Under the pieces are notes generated by a model. That model saw only the letters and a program-made list of their open reading frames with translations, was not told the DNA's origin and did no database searches. This document shows positions 1 to 9,641 of a DNA stretch of 48,086 nt, in pieces. Position 1 is the first letter of the stretch, and the number at the start of each line of letters is the position of its first letter. Made by a program: the position numbers and the translations under genes. Source of the DNA: CAIWXH01 sp964555675 (lineage in GTDB: Bacteria; Chloroflexota; Chloroflexia; Chloroflexales; Chloroflexaceae); contig CAZKTU010000021.1 of the NCBI GenBank assembly GCA_964555675.1, positions 1 to 48,086 of the forward strand, written 5' to 3'.

Positions 1-1572
1 AACAGCATCCGCCAGCAGGGCAAAGAGGTCTATATCATCGGCATCGGCGGGGCCGCCAGCACCCACCTCGCCCAGAGCGCCGACGAGTTCGTCTTCTACG
101 AGCAACTGGTCGGCAAGCAGACTGGCGGTTCCGCCGCCGCCACTGCCATCGCCAACCGCGCCACCGAGCTGAACCGCGGCCTCGAGCCCGCCACCGAGGC
201 GCCGCCCCAGCCCCGCGAGCGTGAGCGCGACCGCGACCGCGACCGCGAGGTCCCCCCGCCGCGCGAGACCCCGCAGCCCGCCCCGCCGCCCGCCAGCGAG
301 GCCGAGCCCCAGCGCGCGCCCGCCCAGCCCGCCGAGGCCGATATCTACGCGACCCTCGTCGAGGCCATCCACCTGGTGCGCAAGCGCGGCTATGTCTCGA
401 CCCTCGGCTCGATCAAGCTGGTGATGAAAGAGCTGCTCGGCGGCGACTTCAAGGAGAGCCGCTACCGCGACCTCAATGGCCGCCCCTTCGCCAAGTTTAA
501 AGACTTCGTGATGGACGCCGAGAAGCGCGGTAAGGTGCAGATCTTCACCAACGGCACGGTCAACGAGGTCTTCCTCCCCGGCGAGGACCCCTATAAGCTC
601 TCGCAGTTCGCCGCCGCCCTCAGCGAAGAGACGCCCGCCGTCGACCCCGTCCTCGATACGACCGTGCTCACCAACGGCCGCAAAGAGCGCGAGAGCGCCC
701 GCGCCGAGGTGGCCTCGGCCGAGACGGCCGCCTCGCCCACGGGCCGTCGCCGCCGCCGTCGCTCGCGCCGCGGTCAGGGCGGCGCCCAGACCCCCGCCGA
801 AGGCGGCGAGCTCTCGCCCGAGGAGACTGAGTTCGATGAGCCGGACTACACGCCGCCCGTCGACGACGCCCCCATGCTCGCCGAGGACGAGCTGAGCGCC
901 CTCGACTTGCTCGAGGATAGCGGCGACACCGGCGCCTTCTTCGACGAGCTGCCCTTCGAGCTCGACGCCACCGGCCTGCCCGCCGACCTGCTCGCCGAGT
1001 CGGGCGCCCTCGAGGAGACCGCTGCGGCCTTCGGCCTGATCGATATCCCCGACCTGCCGCCCCTCGACGAGCCCGACGACCAGGCCTGGGACGCCGCGGC
1101 CAGCGCCGTGGCCGCCCAGAGCGCCCCGCCCGCCGATGAGGCCTGGGACGCCGCGGCCGCGGGGTCCGCCCCGCCCGCCGATGAGGCCTGGGACGCCGCC
1201 GTCAGCGCGGTGGCCGCCGCCGACGCCCCCGTCGTCGACACCACCCCGATCACCCCCGAGGAGGCCGTCGCCAGCATGCCTGAGGCCCCCGCTCAGGAGG
1301 GCGATGAGCCCGAGGAGGGCGATGAGGCCTATGTCGAGCCGATCGACTTCTCCGAGCAGGAGTGGGCGATCTTCACCACGATGATGCGCGTCTTCACCAA
1401 GCCCGCCTCGTTCCAGCAGATCTTCGACACCCTGCGCGGCCAGCGTAAGGAGCACGGCCTCACCCGCACCAACGAGCAGCTGCGCACCATGGTCAAGCAG
1501 GCGATCAACAGCGGGCTCCTCGAGCGCAGCGGCCGCGGCAAGCGTGTCTACTACACGCTGCGCGCCGAGTAG
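1..1572 (+). CDS. NYN-domain / OST-HTH (LOTUS) RNA-binding protein, 5' truncated
   Basis: The frame is open from base 1, so the start lies outside the window; 523 residues are visible. The first ~40 residues (VYIIGIGG...STHLAQSADEFVFYE) look like the end of a NYN/PIN-like nuclease fold. A charged RERDRDRD and proline-rich linker follows, then an OST-HTH-like domain around residues 115-190 (IYATLVEAIHLVRKRGYVSTLGSIK...KFKDFVMDAEKRGKVQI). A long acidic Ala/Asp/Glu linker contains copies of PPADEAWDAAA. The last ~75 residues form a second winged-helix-like module ending RGKRVYYTLRAE. NYN plus LOTUS proteins are thought to bind or cut RNA; that is family knowledge, and the NYN catalytic aspartates are outside the window. 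trpF begins 18 bases downstream. Confidence 0.75.
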   Translation, partial: NSIRQQGKEVYIIGIGGAASTHLAQSADEFVFYEQLVGKQTGGSAAATAIANRATELNRGLEPATEAPPQPRERERDRDRDREVPPPRETPQPAPPPASEAEPQRAPAQPAEADIYATLVEAIHLVRKRGYVSTLGSIKLVMKELLGGDFKESRYRDLNGRPFAKFKDFVMDAEKRGKVQIFTNGTVNEVFLPGEDPYKLSQFAAALSEETPAVDPVLDTTVLTNGRKERESARAEVASAETAASPTGRRRRRRSRRGQGGAQTPAEGGELSPEETEFDEPDYTPPVDDAPMLAEDELSALDLLEDSGDTGAFFDELPFELDATGLPADLLAESGALEETAAAFGLIDIPDLPPLDEPDDQAWDAAASAVAAQSAPPADEAWDAAAAGSAPPADEAWDAAVSAVAAADAPVVDTTPITPEEAVASMPEAPAQEGDEPEEGDEAYVEPIDFSEQEWAIFTTMMRVFTKPASFQQIFDTLRGQRKEHGLTRTNEQLRTMVKQAINSGLLERSGRGKRVYYTLRAE

Positions 1573-1590
1573 GCTCCCGGACGCCGGGCT

Positions 1591-2247
1591 ATGCTGGTCA
1601 AGATCTGTGGGCTACGCACCCCCGAGCACGCCCTCGCCGCAACAGCGGCGGGGGCGGACTTGATCGGCCTGGTCTTCGCCCCCAGCAAACGGCGCGTCAC
1701 CCCCGAGCAGGCCGCGACGATTGCCCGGGCCGTGCGGGCCGCGCCGGGGCCACGCCCGCGCCTCGTCGGCCTGTTCGTCAACGAGGACCCGGCGACCATT
1801 AGCGCCGTCGCCGCCCACGTCGGCCTCGAGCTCATCCAGCTCAGCGGCGACGAGCCCGCCAGCTACGCCGACCGGATCGCGCTCCCGCTCATTAAGGCTT
1901 TCAGGATGGACGGCTCCGCCAACGAGGCGGCCTGGCTGGCGCGCCTCGACGAAGGACCAACGACCCAATTGGTCTTTGGTCCTTCGTCTTTGGTCTTGCT
2001 GGTCGATGCCCACGTCCCCGGCAGCTACGGCGGCACGGGCGTGACCGCAGATTGGGCCCGGGCGGCCGAGCTGGCCACGCGGGCGCCAATCTTGCTGGCG
2101 GGGGGCCTGCACCCGGGCAACGTGGCCGCCGCAATCGCCGCCGTGAGGCCCCTCGGCGTCGATGTCAGCAGCGGCGTCGAGAGCGATGGGGTCAAGGACC
2201 CGCGCAAGATCGAGGCCTTTCTTGGCGCAGCACGGGCAGCCCACTAA
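1591..2247 (+). CDS. trpF: Phosphoribosylanthranilate isomerase TrpF
   Basis: Converts N-(5-phosphoribosyl)anthranilate to the carboxyphenylamino-deoxyribulose phosphate in tryptophan synthesis. The 218-residue protein begins MLVKICGLRTPEHA with the catalytic Cys of the KICG motif. It keeps GADLIGLVFAPSKRRV, LVGLFVNE, the DAHVPGSYGGTG loop bearing the general acid Asp, and the C-terminal LLAGGLHPGNV and VDVSSGVES phosphate-binding motifs. Just before the DAHVPG loop the protein carries an extra segment (about GPTTQLVFGPSS) encoded by an AT-richer palindrome, listed separately. trpB lies 2.6 kb downstream on the same strand, so trp genes are loosely clustered here but not in a compact trp operon. 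Confidence 0.95.
   Translation: MLVKICGLRTPEHALAATAAGADLIGLVFAPSKRRVTPEQAATIARAVRAAPGPRPRLVGLFVNEDPATISAVAAHVGLELIQLSGDEPASYADRIALPLIKAFRMDGSANEAAWLARLDEGPTTQLVFGPSSLVLLVDAHVPGSYGGTGVTADWARAAELATRAPILLAGGLHPGNVAAAIAAVRPLGVDVSSGVESDGVKDPRKIEAFLGAARAAH
1951..1985 (+). repeat. Palindromic insert inside trpF
   Basis: GAAGGACCAA at 1951-1960 is matched by its exact reverse complement TTGGTCCTTC at 1976-1985. The core GGTCTTTGGTCCTTCGTCTTTGGTC continues to about 1995 with repeated TCTTTGGTC words. It is noticeably AT-richer than its surroundings and in frame, adding about a dozen residues to TrpF. It looks like a small palindromic element tolerated inside a coding region. Confidence 0.6.
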
Positions 2248-3706
2248 CCAGCGCTGGCTCGGACACATCTTGCGGGCCTGCCGCGTGATCGCCTGGCTGG
2301 CCGCGGCGGCCTTCGTCGCCCGCTGGGCCTTCCTGCGCCTACGGCGGATCGTGCTCAACCCGACCCCCTACACCACGCCGCCCCTTGGCCCCGCGCAGAT
2401 CGACCCTGAGCGGCGGCGTATCGTGCTCAGCGACATCCATCTGGGCGGCGGCGACCGGCTCGACGACTTCGACGAAGACGCGGCCCTGATCGACTTCATC
2501 GACCGCTACGTCGCCGCGAGCGAGCCAACCGAGCTCATCCTCGCCGGCGATACGATCGAGTTTCTGCAGGTGCGCCTGCCTGGCCTCGACGACGACGCCT
2601 ATACCAACGAAGCGGCGGCCACGCGCCTCGAGGCCGTCGTCGCCGCGCACCCTGGCGTCTTCGCCGCCCTGGCCCGCTTCATCGGCGAGCCGCGCCACCA
2701 GCTGACCGTGCTGATCGGCAACCACGACTTCGAGCTGCACTTCCCCGCCGCCAAGGCCGGCTTCGCCCACGCCCTCGGCGTGGGTCTCGACGAAGGGCGG
2801 CTGCGCTTTGGGGTGAGCTACCACGGCGGCGGAGTCTACATCGTACACGGCAACCAGTTCGACGGCTGGAACCGCTTCGTCAACTTCGACGGAGTGAGTC
2901 AGCCCTTCGAGGTAGTGCGCGGCACCCAGCTGGTCAAAGAGGTGATCAACGAGCTCGAGGACGACCCGCTGCCGATCGCGCCGCTGATCGACAACGTCAA
3001 GCCCACCTCGGCCTTCTTCTACTACCTCGTGGCCCTGCCCCGGCTGCGTAGCGCGCCCTCGCGCCGCTTCCTGGCCCGCGGCGTGGCCGGCTTCCTCCAG
3101 GTGGTGGCCTGGCCCACCCCCCACCAGATGCCGATCACCGGACGCGGTCCCGGCGGTCTGCTCAGCGCGCCGCCCACCCTGGGGCTCTGGCGCCTCGTGG
3201 CGCGCTTTCGGCGCGGGCGCGTGGCCCGCCAGCGCGAGGTGGCCCGCCAGGTCGGCGAGGTGGCCAGCGTCGTGACCCCCCCCGACGACGTGCTCGACCA
3301 GGTGCAGATCGAGGCGACCCGACAGATCGAGCGCGAGCAGCGCGCCTTTAACGACCGCTACGTCCGCGAGATGGCGGCCATTGCCGCGCGCCCCGAGCAC
3401 CGCGACGACAGCCTCTTCATCTGCGGCCACACCCACCTGGCCCGCGTCGTGCCCCTGGGGCCGGAGCAGACCTACATCAACACCGGCACCTGGACTGAGA
3501 TCATCTACGATGTCGCCAGCATGCGCCGGCAAGAGCAGCGCTTCCCCTTCCTCGAGATCACCTACCCGGCGGGCAGGCGGCCCGTCGGGCGCCTGCTGGT
3601 CTGGGTCGACCCCGACGAGGCGCCCCTCGGCTGGCACGCCGGCCACGAGCTGCGGAGGCGCGGCGCAATGGGCGCCCGCGGCCGATCCACGGCGCGCCGC
3701 GCTTAA
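2222..3706 (+). CDS. Calcineurin-like metallophosphoesterase, membrane-anchored
   Basis: A binuclear-metal phosphoesterase of unknown substrate. The metal-ligand motifs occur in family order: LSDIHLGGGD, ILAGDTIEF, IGNHDFELHF and CGHTHLARVV, followed by NTGTWTE. A hydrophobic stretch near the N-terminus (VIAWLAAAAFVARWAFLRL) is a probable membrane anchor. The start is uncertain. TTG at 2222 has GAGG six bases upstream and overlaps the end of trpF by 26 nt; GTG at 2285 lacks a ribosome site; an ATG at 2162 would lie deeper inside trpF. The middle of the protein (residues ~250-360) is family-variable and Arg-rich. It is likely co-transcribed with trpF. Confidence 0.85.
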   Translation: MAQHGQPTNQRWLGHILRACRVIAWLAAAAFVARWAFLRLRRIVLNPTPYTTPPLGPAQIDPERRRIVLSDIHLGGGDRLDDFDEDAALIDFIDRYVAASEPTELILAGDTIEFLQVRLPGLDDDAYTNEAAATRLEAVVAAHPGVFAALARFIGEPRHQLTVLIGNHDFELHFPAAKAGFAHALGVGLDEGRLRFGVSYHGGGVYIVHGNQFDGWNRFVNFDGVSQPFEVVRGTQLVKEVINELEDDPLPIAPLIDNVKPTSAFFYYLVALPRLRSAPSRRFLARGVAGFLQVVAWPTPHQMPITGRGPGGLLSAPPTLGLWRLVARFRRGRVARQREVARQVGEVASVVTPPDDVLDQVQIEATRQIEREQRAFNDRYVREMAAIAARPEHRDDSLFICGHTHLARVVPLGPEQTYINTGTWTEIIYDVASMRRQEQRFPFLEITYPAGRRPVGRLLVWVDPDEAPLGWHAGHELRRRGAMGARGRSTARRA

Positions 3707-3708
3707 GG

Positions 3709-3714
3709 TATAAT
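3709..3714 (+). promoter_or_regulatory. -10 box upstream of the Trm112-like gene
   Basis: A perfect TATAAT sits two bases after the metallophosphoesterase stop and 80 bases before the next start. No convincing -35 is seen at 16-18 bases. Confidence 0.4.
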
Positions 3715-3793
3715 TGGGCGGCGCCGGCCGCCGGCGCGCTATAGGGACACCCTTGCGCGACATCAGCGCCCCTATCTTGCAGGAGGAGTGACT

Positions 3794-4132
3794 ATGAAGA
3801 TCCTGGTTCGTCTCCTTGGGCTCGCGGCCCTGATCGGCCTGGGCGTGGTGATCTTCCGAGCTGTACGCCAGTACCGCGCAGACAGCGCCTTCGACCTGGC
3901 CCCGACCACGGCGGGCGCGGGCAGCCAGCGGCGCAGCATCAGCCCCGAGCTGCTCAGCATCCTGGCCGACCCGGGCGACAAGGGCCCGGTCGAGCTGCTG
4001 ACCGACGGCACCGGCAAAGAGTGGCTGATCAACCGCCGCAACGGCTTCCGCTACCCCGTCGAGGACGGCATCCCGATCATGCTGCTCGAAGAGGGCGAGA
4101 AGAACAAGGATGAGGCGCTGATCCAGCGCTAG
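3794..4132 (+). CDS. Membrane-anchored, cysteine-less Trm112/UPF0434-like protein
   Basis: 112 residues. An N-terminal transmembrane helix (residues ~4-22) is followed by a Trm112p-like fold: SISPELLSILADPGDKGPVELL aligns with the usual PxxLxxLxCPxCKGxL, and GFRYPVEDGIPIMLLEE with the usual YPIxDGIPVML. All four zinc-binding cysteines are replaced or absent, so it probably does not bind zinc. Trm112 proteins usually activate methyltransferases; whether this one does is unknown. ATG 3794 is chosen because AGGAGG (3781-3786) is seven bases upstream, whereas the in-frame GTG at 3788 is only one base away from it. Confidence 0.8.
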   Translation: MKILVRLLGLAALIGLGVVIFRAVRQYRADSAFDLAPTTAGAGSQRRSISPELLSILADPGDKGPVELLTDGTGKEWLINRRNGFRYPVEDGIPIMLLEEGEKNKDEALIQR

Positions 4133-4144
4133 TCAAGCGGAGAG

Positions 4145-4164
4145 AGGGGGGGCTCGCCCCCCCT
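4145..4164 (+). terminator. GC hairpin between Trm112-like gene and trpB
   Basis: AGGGGGGGC (4145-4153) pairs perfectly with GCCCCCCCT (4156-4164) twelve bases after the upstream stop. Only CCCTTT follows, so it is a weak intrinsic terminator at best. Confidence 0.45.
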
Positions 4165-4200
4165 AGCACCCTTTCAATCGTAGCTAGAGAGCGCCCCCCC

Positions 4201-5387
<1,187 letters not shown>

Positions 5388-5487
5388 NNNNNNNNNNNNN
5401 NNNNNNNNNNNNNNNNNNNNNNNNNNNNNNNNNNNNNNNNNNNNNNNNNNNNNNNNNNNNNNNNNNNNNNNNNNNNNNNNNNNNNNN
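5388..5487. other. Assembly gap (100 N)
   Basis: Exactly 100 N, the usual placeholder for a gap of unknown size. It hides the trpB stop. The right flank starts inside a GC-rich direct repeat, which probably caused the break. Confidence 0.98.
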
Positions 5488-5542
5488 GGGCCCTCCCTGC
5501 TCGCCCCTCGCAGAGATGGGGTTAGCAGGGCCCTCCCTGCTC
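5488..5542. repeat. GGGCCCTCCCTGCTC direct repeat bordering the gap
   Basis: GGGCCCTCCCTGCTC occurs at 5488-5502 and again at 5528-5542. The second copy sits in an inverted repeat, GCAGGG (5525-5530) against CCCTGC (5535-5540). Its reverse complement GCAGGGAGGGCCC matches the unit of the array near 45.3 kb. Confidence 0.7.
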
Positions 5543-5564
5543 AAAGCAGGAGAAGCGTAGCACT

Positions 5565-6485
5565 ATGAAAACCTGCGTCATCCTCAACCCGGCGGCGGGG
5601 CGCGGCGCGGCCGGCCAGCGTCGAGGCGAGCTCGAGGCCGCCCTGAGCGCGTCGGGGCTGGACTATAGCCTGGTGGCGACCCACGGGCGCGGCGGGGCCA
5701 TCGAGCTGACCTACCAGGCCATCGAGCGCGGCTTCACCTGCGTGGCCGCGGTCGGCGGCGACGGCACGATCAACGAGGTGGTCAACGGCATCGTCGGCAG
5801 CCGCCGGCGCGGCGTGGGCGACGCCACCCTCGGGATCATTCCCCTCGGCACCGGCAGCGACTTCGTCAAGGCCCTCGACGGATTCGCGGGCGGCGACCTC
5901 CACGGGGCGGTCCGTCGCCTCGTCGCCGGCAAGGTTCGCCCGGTCGACGTGGGCCAGATCGCCGTCACGGCGGGCGCCCAAGAGCTCGAGCGGGTCTTCA
6001 TCAACGGCCTCGGCGCGGGCATCGACGCCCAGGTGGCGGTCGAAGTGGGCAAGATCACCTGGCTCACCGGCATCGCCGCCTACATGGTCGCCTCGATGCG
6101 CGCCCTCGCCAGCTACAAGCCAGGCCTCATGACCGTGCGCTACGACGGCAACGAGCTGCGCCGCAAGCTCTACTTCGCCACCCTCGGCAACGGGCGCTTC
6201 CAGGGCGGCGGCTTCCTGCTCACCCCCGCCGGCAAGATCGACGATGGCCTGCTCGACCTCTGCGCCGTCCAGAGCCTGCGCCCCGACCAGGTGCTGCGCT
6301 ACTACCCCAAGCTGCTCGACGGCACCCATGTCGAGCTGCCCGTCGTCACCACCGCCCAGGCCCGCCAGATCGAGATCAGCTCGCCCGTGCCCTTCCCCGT
6401 CGCCACCGACGGCGAGGTCGTGGCAACCGACGCCACCCGCGTCCTGGTCGAGACCCTGCCCGGCGCAATCAGTCTGGTGGTCTGA
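5565..6485 (+). CDS. Diacylglycerol kinase family lipid kinase (YegS/DgkB-like)
   Basis: 306 residues with the DAGK catalytic signature: N-terminal CVILNPAAGRGAAG, the nucleotide loop VAAVGGDGTINEVVNGIVG, IIPLGTGSDFVKAL, and a C-terminal beta domain ending SPVPFPVATDGEVV. Such enzymes phosphorylate diacylglycerol, sphingoid or related lipids; the exact substrate cannot be read from sequence. ATG 5565 is preceded by AGGAGAAG. The 3' end overlaps the convergent SARP gene by 17 bases. Confidence 0.9.
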   Translation: MKTCVILNPAAGRGAAGQRRGELEAALSASGLDYSLVATHGRGGAIELTYQAIERGFTCVAAVGGDGTINEVVNGIVGSRRRGVGDATLGIIPLGTGSDFVKALDGFAGGDLHGAVRRLVAGKVRPVDVGQIAVTAGAQELERVFINGLGAGIDAQVAVEVGKITWLTGIAAYMVASMRALASYKPGLMTVRYDGNELRRKLYFATLGNGRFQGGGFLLTPAGKIDDGLLDLCAVQSLRPDQVLRYYPKLLDGTHVELPVVTTAQARQIEISSPVPFPVATDGEVVATDATRVLVETLPGAISLVV

Positions 6486-9400
6486 GCAGGGCCAGGGCCG
6501 CCTCGCCCGCCCGCTCGGCCGAGATCGCCCGCCCCGCAGCCCACGCCGCGCTGAAGGCGACCTCGCCCAGCGCCGCTCGGCAGGCCGCCACTGCCGCCGC
6601 GTAGGCCCGTCCCTCGGCCGGAGTAGCCGGCGTGCCGATCTGCGCGCGCCCCGCGTCTGCGGCCCCGCAGAGCTCGGCCGCCTCGGCGTGCCGCCCGCGG
6701 GCCGCCAGCAGCAGCGCCACTGCGTCGAGGGTCAGGGTCAGCTCGCGCCGGCTCGGCGAGCGCAGCATCAGCGCGAGGCCCTCGGCCAGGGGGTCGGCCG
6801 CCCCCTCGGGGTCGGCCCGGGCCAGGGCGACGAGCCCCAGGCCGCGCAGAGCCAGGGCGGCGCCCCGCGTGTCGCCCTCGCCGCGCTGGATCGCCAGGGC
6901 TTCGCCGTAGGCCGCCAGGGCCCTCGTCAGCTCGCCCGCCGCCAGGGACGCGTCGCCCATATTGCCCAGCAGCGCGGCCGTGAGCACGCTGTAGCCGAGC
7001 GATCGCGCCGCCGCCAGCCCCTCGGCGAAGCGGGCCATGGCCTCGGGCGCGTCGCCGACGGCCTGGGCCACGGTGCCCAAATTGTTCAGGCTGCTCGCTG
7101 CGCCGTACGCGTTGCCCAGCTCGCGGCTCAGGTGCAGGCAGACCTCAAAACAGATCCTGGCCTCGTCGTAGTCGCCCCTGGTGTTGTGCAGCACGCCCAG
7201 GCTGTTGGTGACGATGCGCACGCCGTTCTTGTCGCCCAGGCGCCCGAAGATCGCCAGGGCCTCGTCGTAGCGCGCCGCGGCGCCGGCGTAGTCGCCGTCC
7301 TCGTCGGCCAGCACCCCGGCGCCCTGCAGCAGCCGCGCCAGCAGCGCCGGCGCCACCCCGCCGCCGCGGGCCTGCTCTACGCAGGCCTCGATGCGACGCC
7401 GCCCCTCGCCGATGTAGCCTCTGATGTACCAGAGCCAGCGCAGCACCACGCAGAGGCGCGCGGCGGCCGCGGCCTCGCCGTGGCCGAGGGCCCAGTCGAG
7501 GGCCGCGCACAGGCCGGGATGCTCGGCGACCAGCCGGTCGAGCCAGGCGGCCTCGTCGGCAGTCCTCAGGTGCGCCTCGGCCCGCTCGGCCAGATCCACC
7601 GCGTAGGCCAGCAACCGCCCGTAGGCCTCGGCCTCCTCGCCGGCCTCGCGCAGGCGCTCGGCGCCGTACTGCCTGATGAAGGCGTGGGCGGCGTAGCGCC
7701 CCTCGCCCTCGCGGCCCAGCAGGGCCCGGTTCATCAGGGCGGCCAGGGCGGCGATGGTGGCCATCGGCGCGGCGGGCTGTGCCCCGAGAACTGCGGCGGC
7801 CGCCTCGCGCCCGAAGCTCGCGGGGAAGACCGCCAGCAGCCTGAGGGCGCGCCGCTCGCCCGCCGGCAGCCTGTCCCACGTCGCGTCGAGCACCGCCGCC
7901 AGGGTGCGGTGGCGCTCTGGTCGATCCTGGTTATCGCCCGCCAGCAGGGCCAGGCTCCGGGCTAGCTCGCCCTCGATCTCGCCGCAGCTCAGCACGTGGG
8001 CCCAGGCGGCCGCCAGCTCGAGCGCCAGGGGGTGTCCGCCCAGGCGGGCGCAGATCCGCGCAATCGCGCCGCGCTCGCCCGCGTCGGGCGCGAAGTCGCC
8101 GCGGGCGCGCCGGGCCGCCTCGAGGAAGAGCGCGCCCGCGCCGCTGCCCGCCAGCTCGGCGCGGGAGTCGCCGGCGGGCAGCGTCAGGCCGCCCAGGTCG
8201 AGCACGCGCTCGCCCCGCAGGCCCAGGCGTTCGCGCGAGGTGGCCAGGATAGTCAGCCGGGGCGCCCCCTCGAGCAGGGCGGCCAGCTCGGCGGCGGCGG
8301 GGCGCAGCTGCTCGAGGTTGTCGAGCACCAGCAGCTGCTCGCGCCCGCGCAGGTGGCCGACGAGCTGCGCGCCGACCTCGTCGCCGCCGCCGGGGGTCAG
8401 CCCCAGGGCGCGTGCCAGGGCCGGCAGCAGCTCCTCGGGCCGGCCCACAGCGGCCAAGGGCACGACCGTTACCCCGTCGGCGAAGCCCTCGGCCCGCGCG
8501 GCGGCCTCGAGGGCCAGCCGGGTCTTGCCGCTGCCCCCCAGGCCCACGATGCTCAGCAGGCGGCAGGCCGGGTCGCCCAGTTCGTCGGCGAGGCGCGCCA
8601 GCTCCTCCTCGCGGCCGACGAACGGCGTGGCGGGGAGGGGAGCGAGGGGGAGCGGAGGGGCGGGGGGGCGGGCGGCGCGCTCCTGCGGCCTGGCCGCTCG
8701 ATCCCCCTCGCGCCCGAGCGGCGGCCCCGCCAAAATGGCCCGCCGCAGCTCCTCGGTCGCCTCGTCGGGCTCGGCCCCGAGCTCGGCGGCGAGGGCCTCG
8801 CGGCAGCGCTCGTACTGGGCGAGGGCGGCGCTGCGCTGGCCGTCGCGCCAGAGCAGCGCCATCACCTGGCGGTGGGTCTCCTCGCGCCAGGGCTCGAGCT
8901 CGAGCAGACGGTGGCTCGCCGCGAGGGCCTCGTAGTAGTCGGCGCGGCCCTCGTGGTAGGCGGCCAGATCGGCCAGGGCCTCGAGCATGCGCCGATGGAG
9001 GCGCTCGCGCACCACCAGGGCCCACTCCTCGAACGGCAGGCAGTCGCGCGGCGTCACGCTCTCGAGGAAGGGGCCGCCGTAGAGGGCCACAGCCCGGGCG
9101 CGCCGGGCGGCGCAGGGACCGCACGCCAGGGGGCTGCGGTGGGCGTGAGTCGCGCAGGCGTCGAGCAGCGCGCCGAAGGCGGCCACATCGAGCGCGAGGG
9201 CGGCGGCCGGGTTGAGCTGCACGCTCTCGCGCGCGCTCAGGATGAGCGGCGTGTCGGCCTCGCGGTCGCCCACGACCCGGCGCAGGTTGGCGAGGGCCTG
9301 GTTGAGGTTCAGCAGCGCAGCCCGCTCGGGGCGCTCGGGCCAGAGCAGGGCGGCTAGGGCGCCGCGCCTGTGGGGGCGCCCCGCCTCGACGGCCAGGTAG

Positions 9401-9501
9401 CTGAGCAGGGCGCGCACCTTATCCGACTCGAAGCCGGCCAGCGGGACGCCGCCGCGCTCGGCCTTGAACGGGCCGAGCAAGGTGAGGGAGAACTGGGGCA
9501 C
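6469..9501 (-). CDS. SARP/BTAD-AAA-TPR transcriptional regulator (AfsR-like)
   Basis: 1010 residues. Order: an OmpR-type winged helix (residues ~1-95, FSLTLLGPFKAERGG...FESDKVRALLSYLAVE...RRGALAALLWPE); a bacterial transcriptional activation domain (~100-250, LDVAAFGALLDAC...ALYGGPFLES); a signal-transduction ATPase with Walker A GLGGSGKT at ~320-327 and LLVLDNLEQL; then TPR-like helical repeats (YDEALAIFGRLGD, ALAAYGEALAIQRGEGD). GTG at 9501 is chosen because GAGGAG lies six bases upstream and the SARP domain starts right there; upstream residues are non-conserved. It is divergent from the secreted protein at 9642, and the shared 140-bp region carries a SARP-type operator. Confidence 0.9.
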   Translation of the reverse strand: MPQFSLTLLGPFKAERGGVPLAGFESDKVRALLSYLAVEAGRPHRRGALAALLWPERPERAALLNLNQALANLRRVVGDREADTPLILSARESVQLNPAAALALDVAAFGALLDACATHAHRSPLACGPCAARRARAVALYGGPFLESVTPRDCLPFEEWALVVRERLHRRMLEALADLAAYHEGRADYYEALAASHRLLELEPWREETHRQVMALLWRDGQRSAALAQYERCREALAAELGAEPDEATEELRRAILAGPPLGREGDRAARPQERAARPPAPPLPLAPLPATPFVGREEELARLADELGDPACRLLSIVGLGGSGKTRLALEAAARAEGFADGVTVVPLAAVGRPEELLPALARALGLTPGGGDEVGAQLVGHLRGREQLLVLDNLEQLRPAAAELAALLEGAPRLTILATSRERLGLRGERVLDLGGLTLPAGDSRAELAGSGAGALFLEAARRARGDFAPDAGERGAIARICARLGGHPLALELAAAWAHVLSCGEIEGELARSLALLAGDNQDRPERHRTLAAVLDATWDRLPAGERRALRLLAVFPASFGREAAAAVLGAQPAAPMATIAALAALMNRALLGREGEGRYAAHAFIRQYGAERLREAGEEAEAYGRLLAYAVDLAERAEAHLRTADEAAWLDRLVAEHPGLCAALDWALGHGEAAAAARLCVVLRWLWYIRGYIGEGRRRIEACVEQARGGGVAPALLARLLQGAGVLADEDGDYAGAAARYDEALAIFGRLGDKNGVRIVTNSLGVLHNTRGDYDEARICFEVCLHLSRELGNAYGAASSLNNLGTVAQAVGDAPEAMARFAEGLAAARSLGYSVLTAALLGNMGDASLAAGELTRALAAYGEALAIQRGEGDTRGAALALRGLGLVALARADPEGAADPLAEGLALMLRSPSRRELTLTLDAVALLLAARGRHAEAAELCGAADAGRAQIGTPATPAEGRAYAAAVAACRAALGEVAFSAAWAAGRAISAERAGEAALALLRPPD

Positions 9502-9568
9502 GGGCTGCTCCTCCTCTGGGGACCCCGGGTCCACGGCCAGGGTACACCAACGGGCCCGCCGGCGCAAC

Positions 9569-9600
9569 CTTATAGCTGGCTTATAGCGAGCGGCTAGAGT
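9569..9600 (+). promoter_or_regulatory. SARP operator and -10 box of the 9642 gene
   Basis: Two identical heptamers CTTATAG (9569-9575 and 9580-9586) are separated by exactly 4 bases (11-bp period). The second is exactly 8 bases from a -10-like TAGAGT (9595-9600). This is the known SARP arrangement: heptamer direct repeats with 4-bp spacers ending 8 bp before the -10. A weaker third heptamer (4 of 7) lies in phase at 9591. The inferred start of transcription is near 9607. Confidence 0.65.
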
Positions 9601-9641
9601 GGCCCTGTGTCGAACCGAGCTAGCCATGCCAGGAGCCACCT

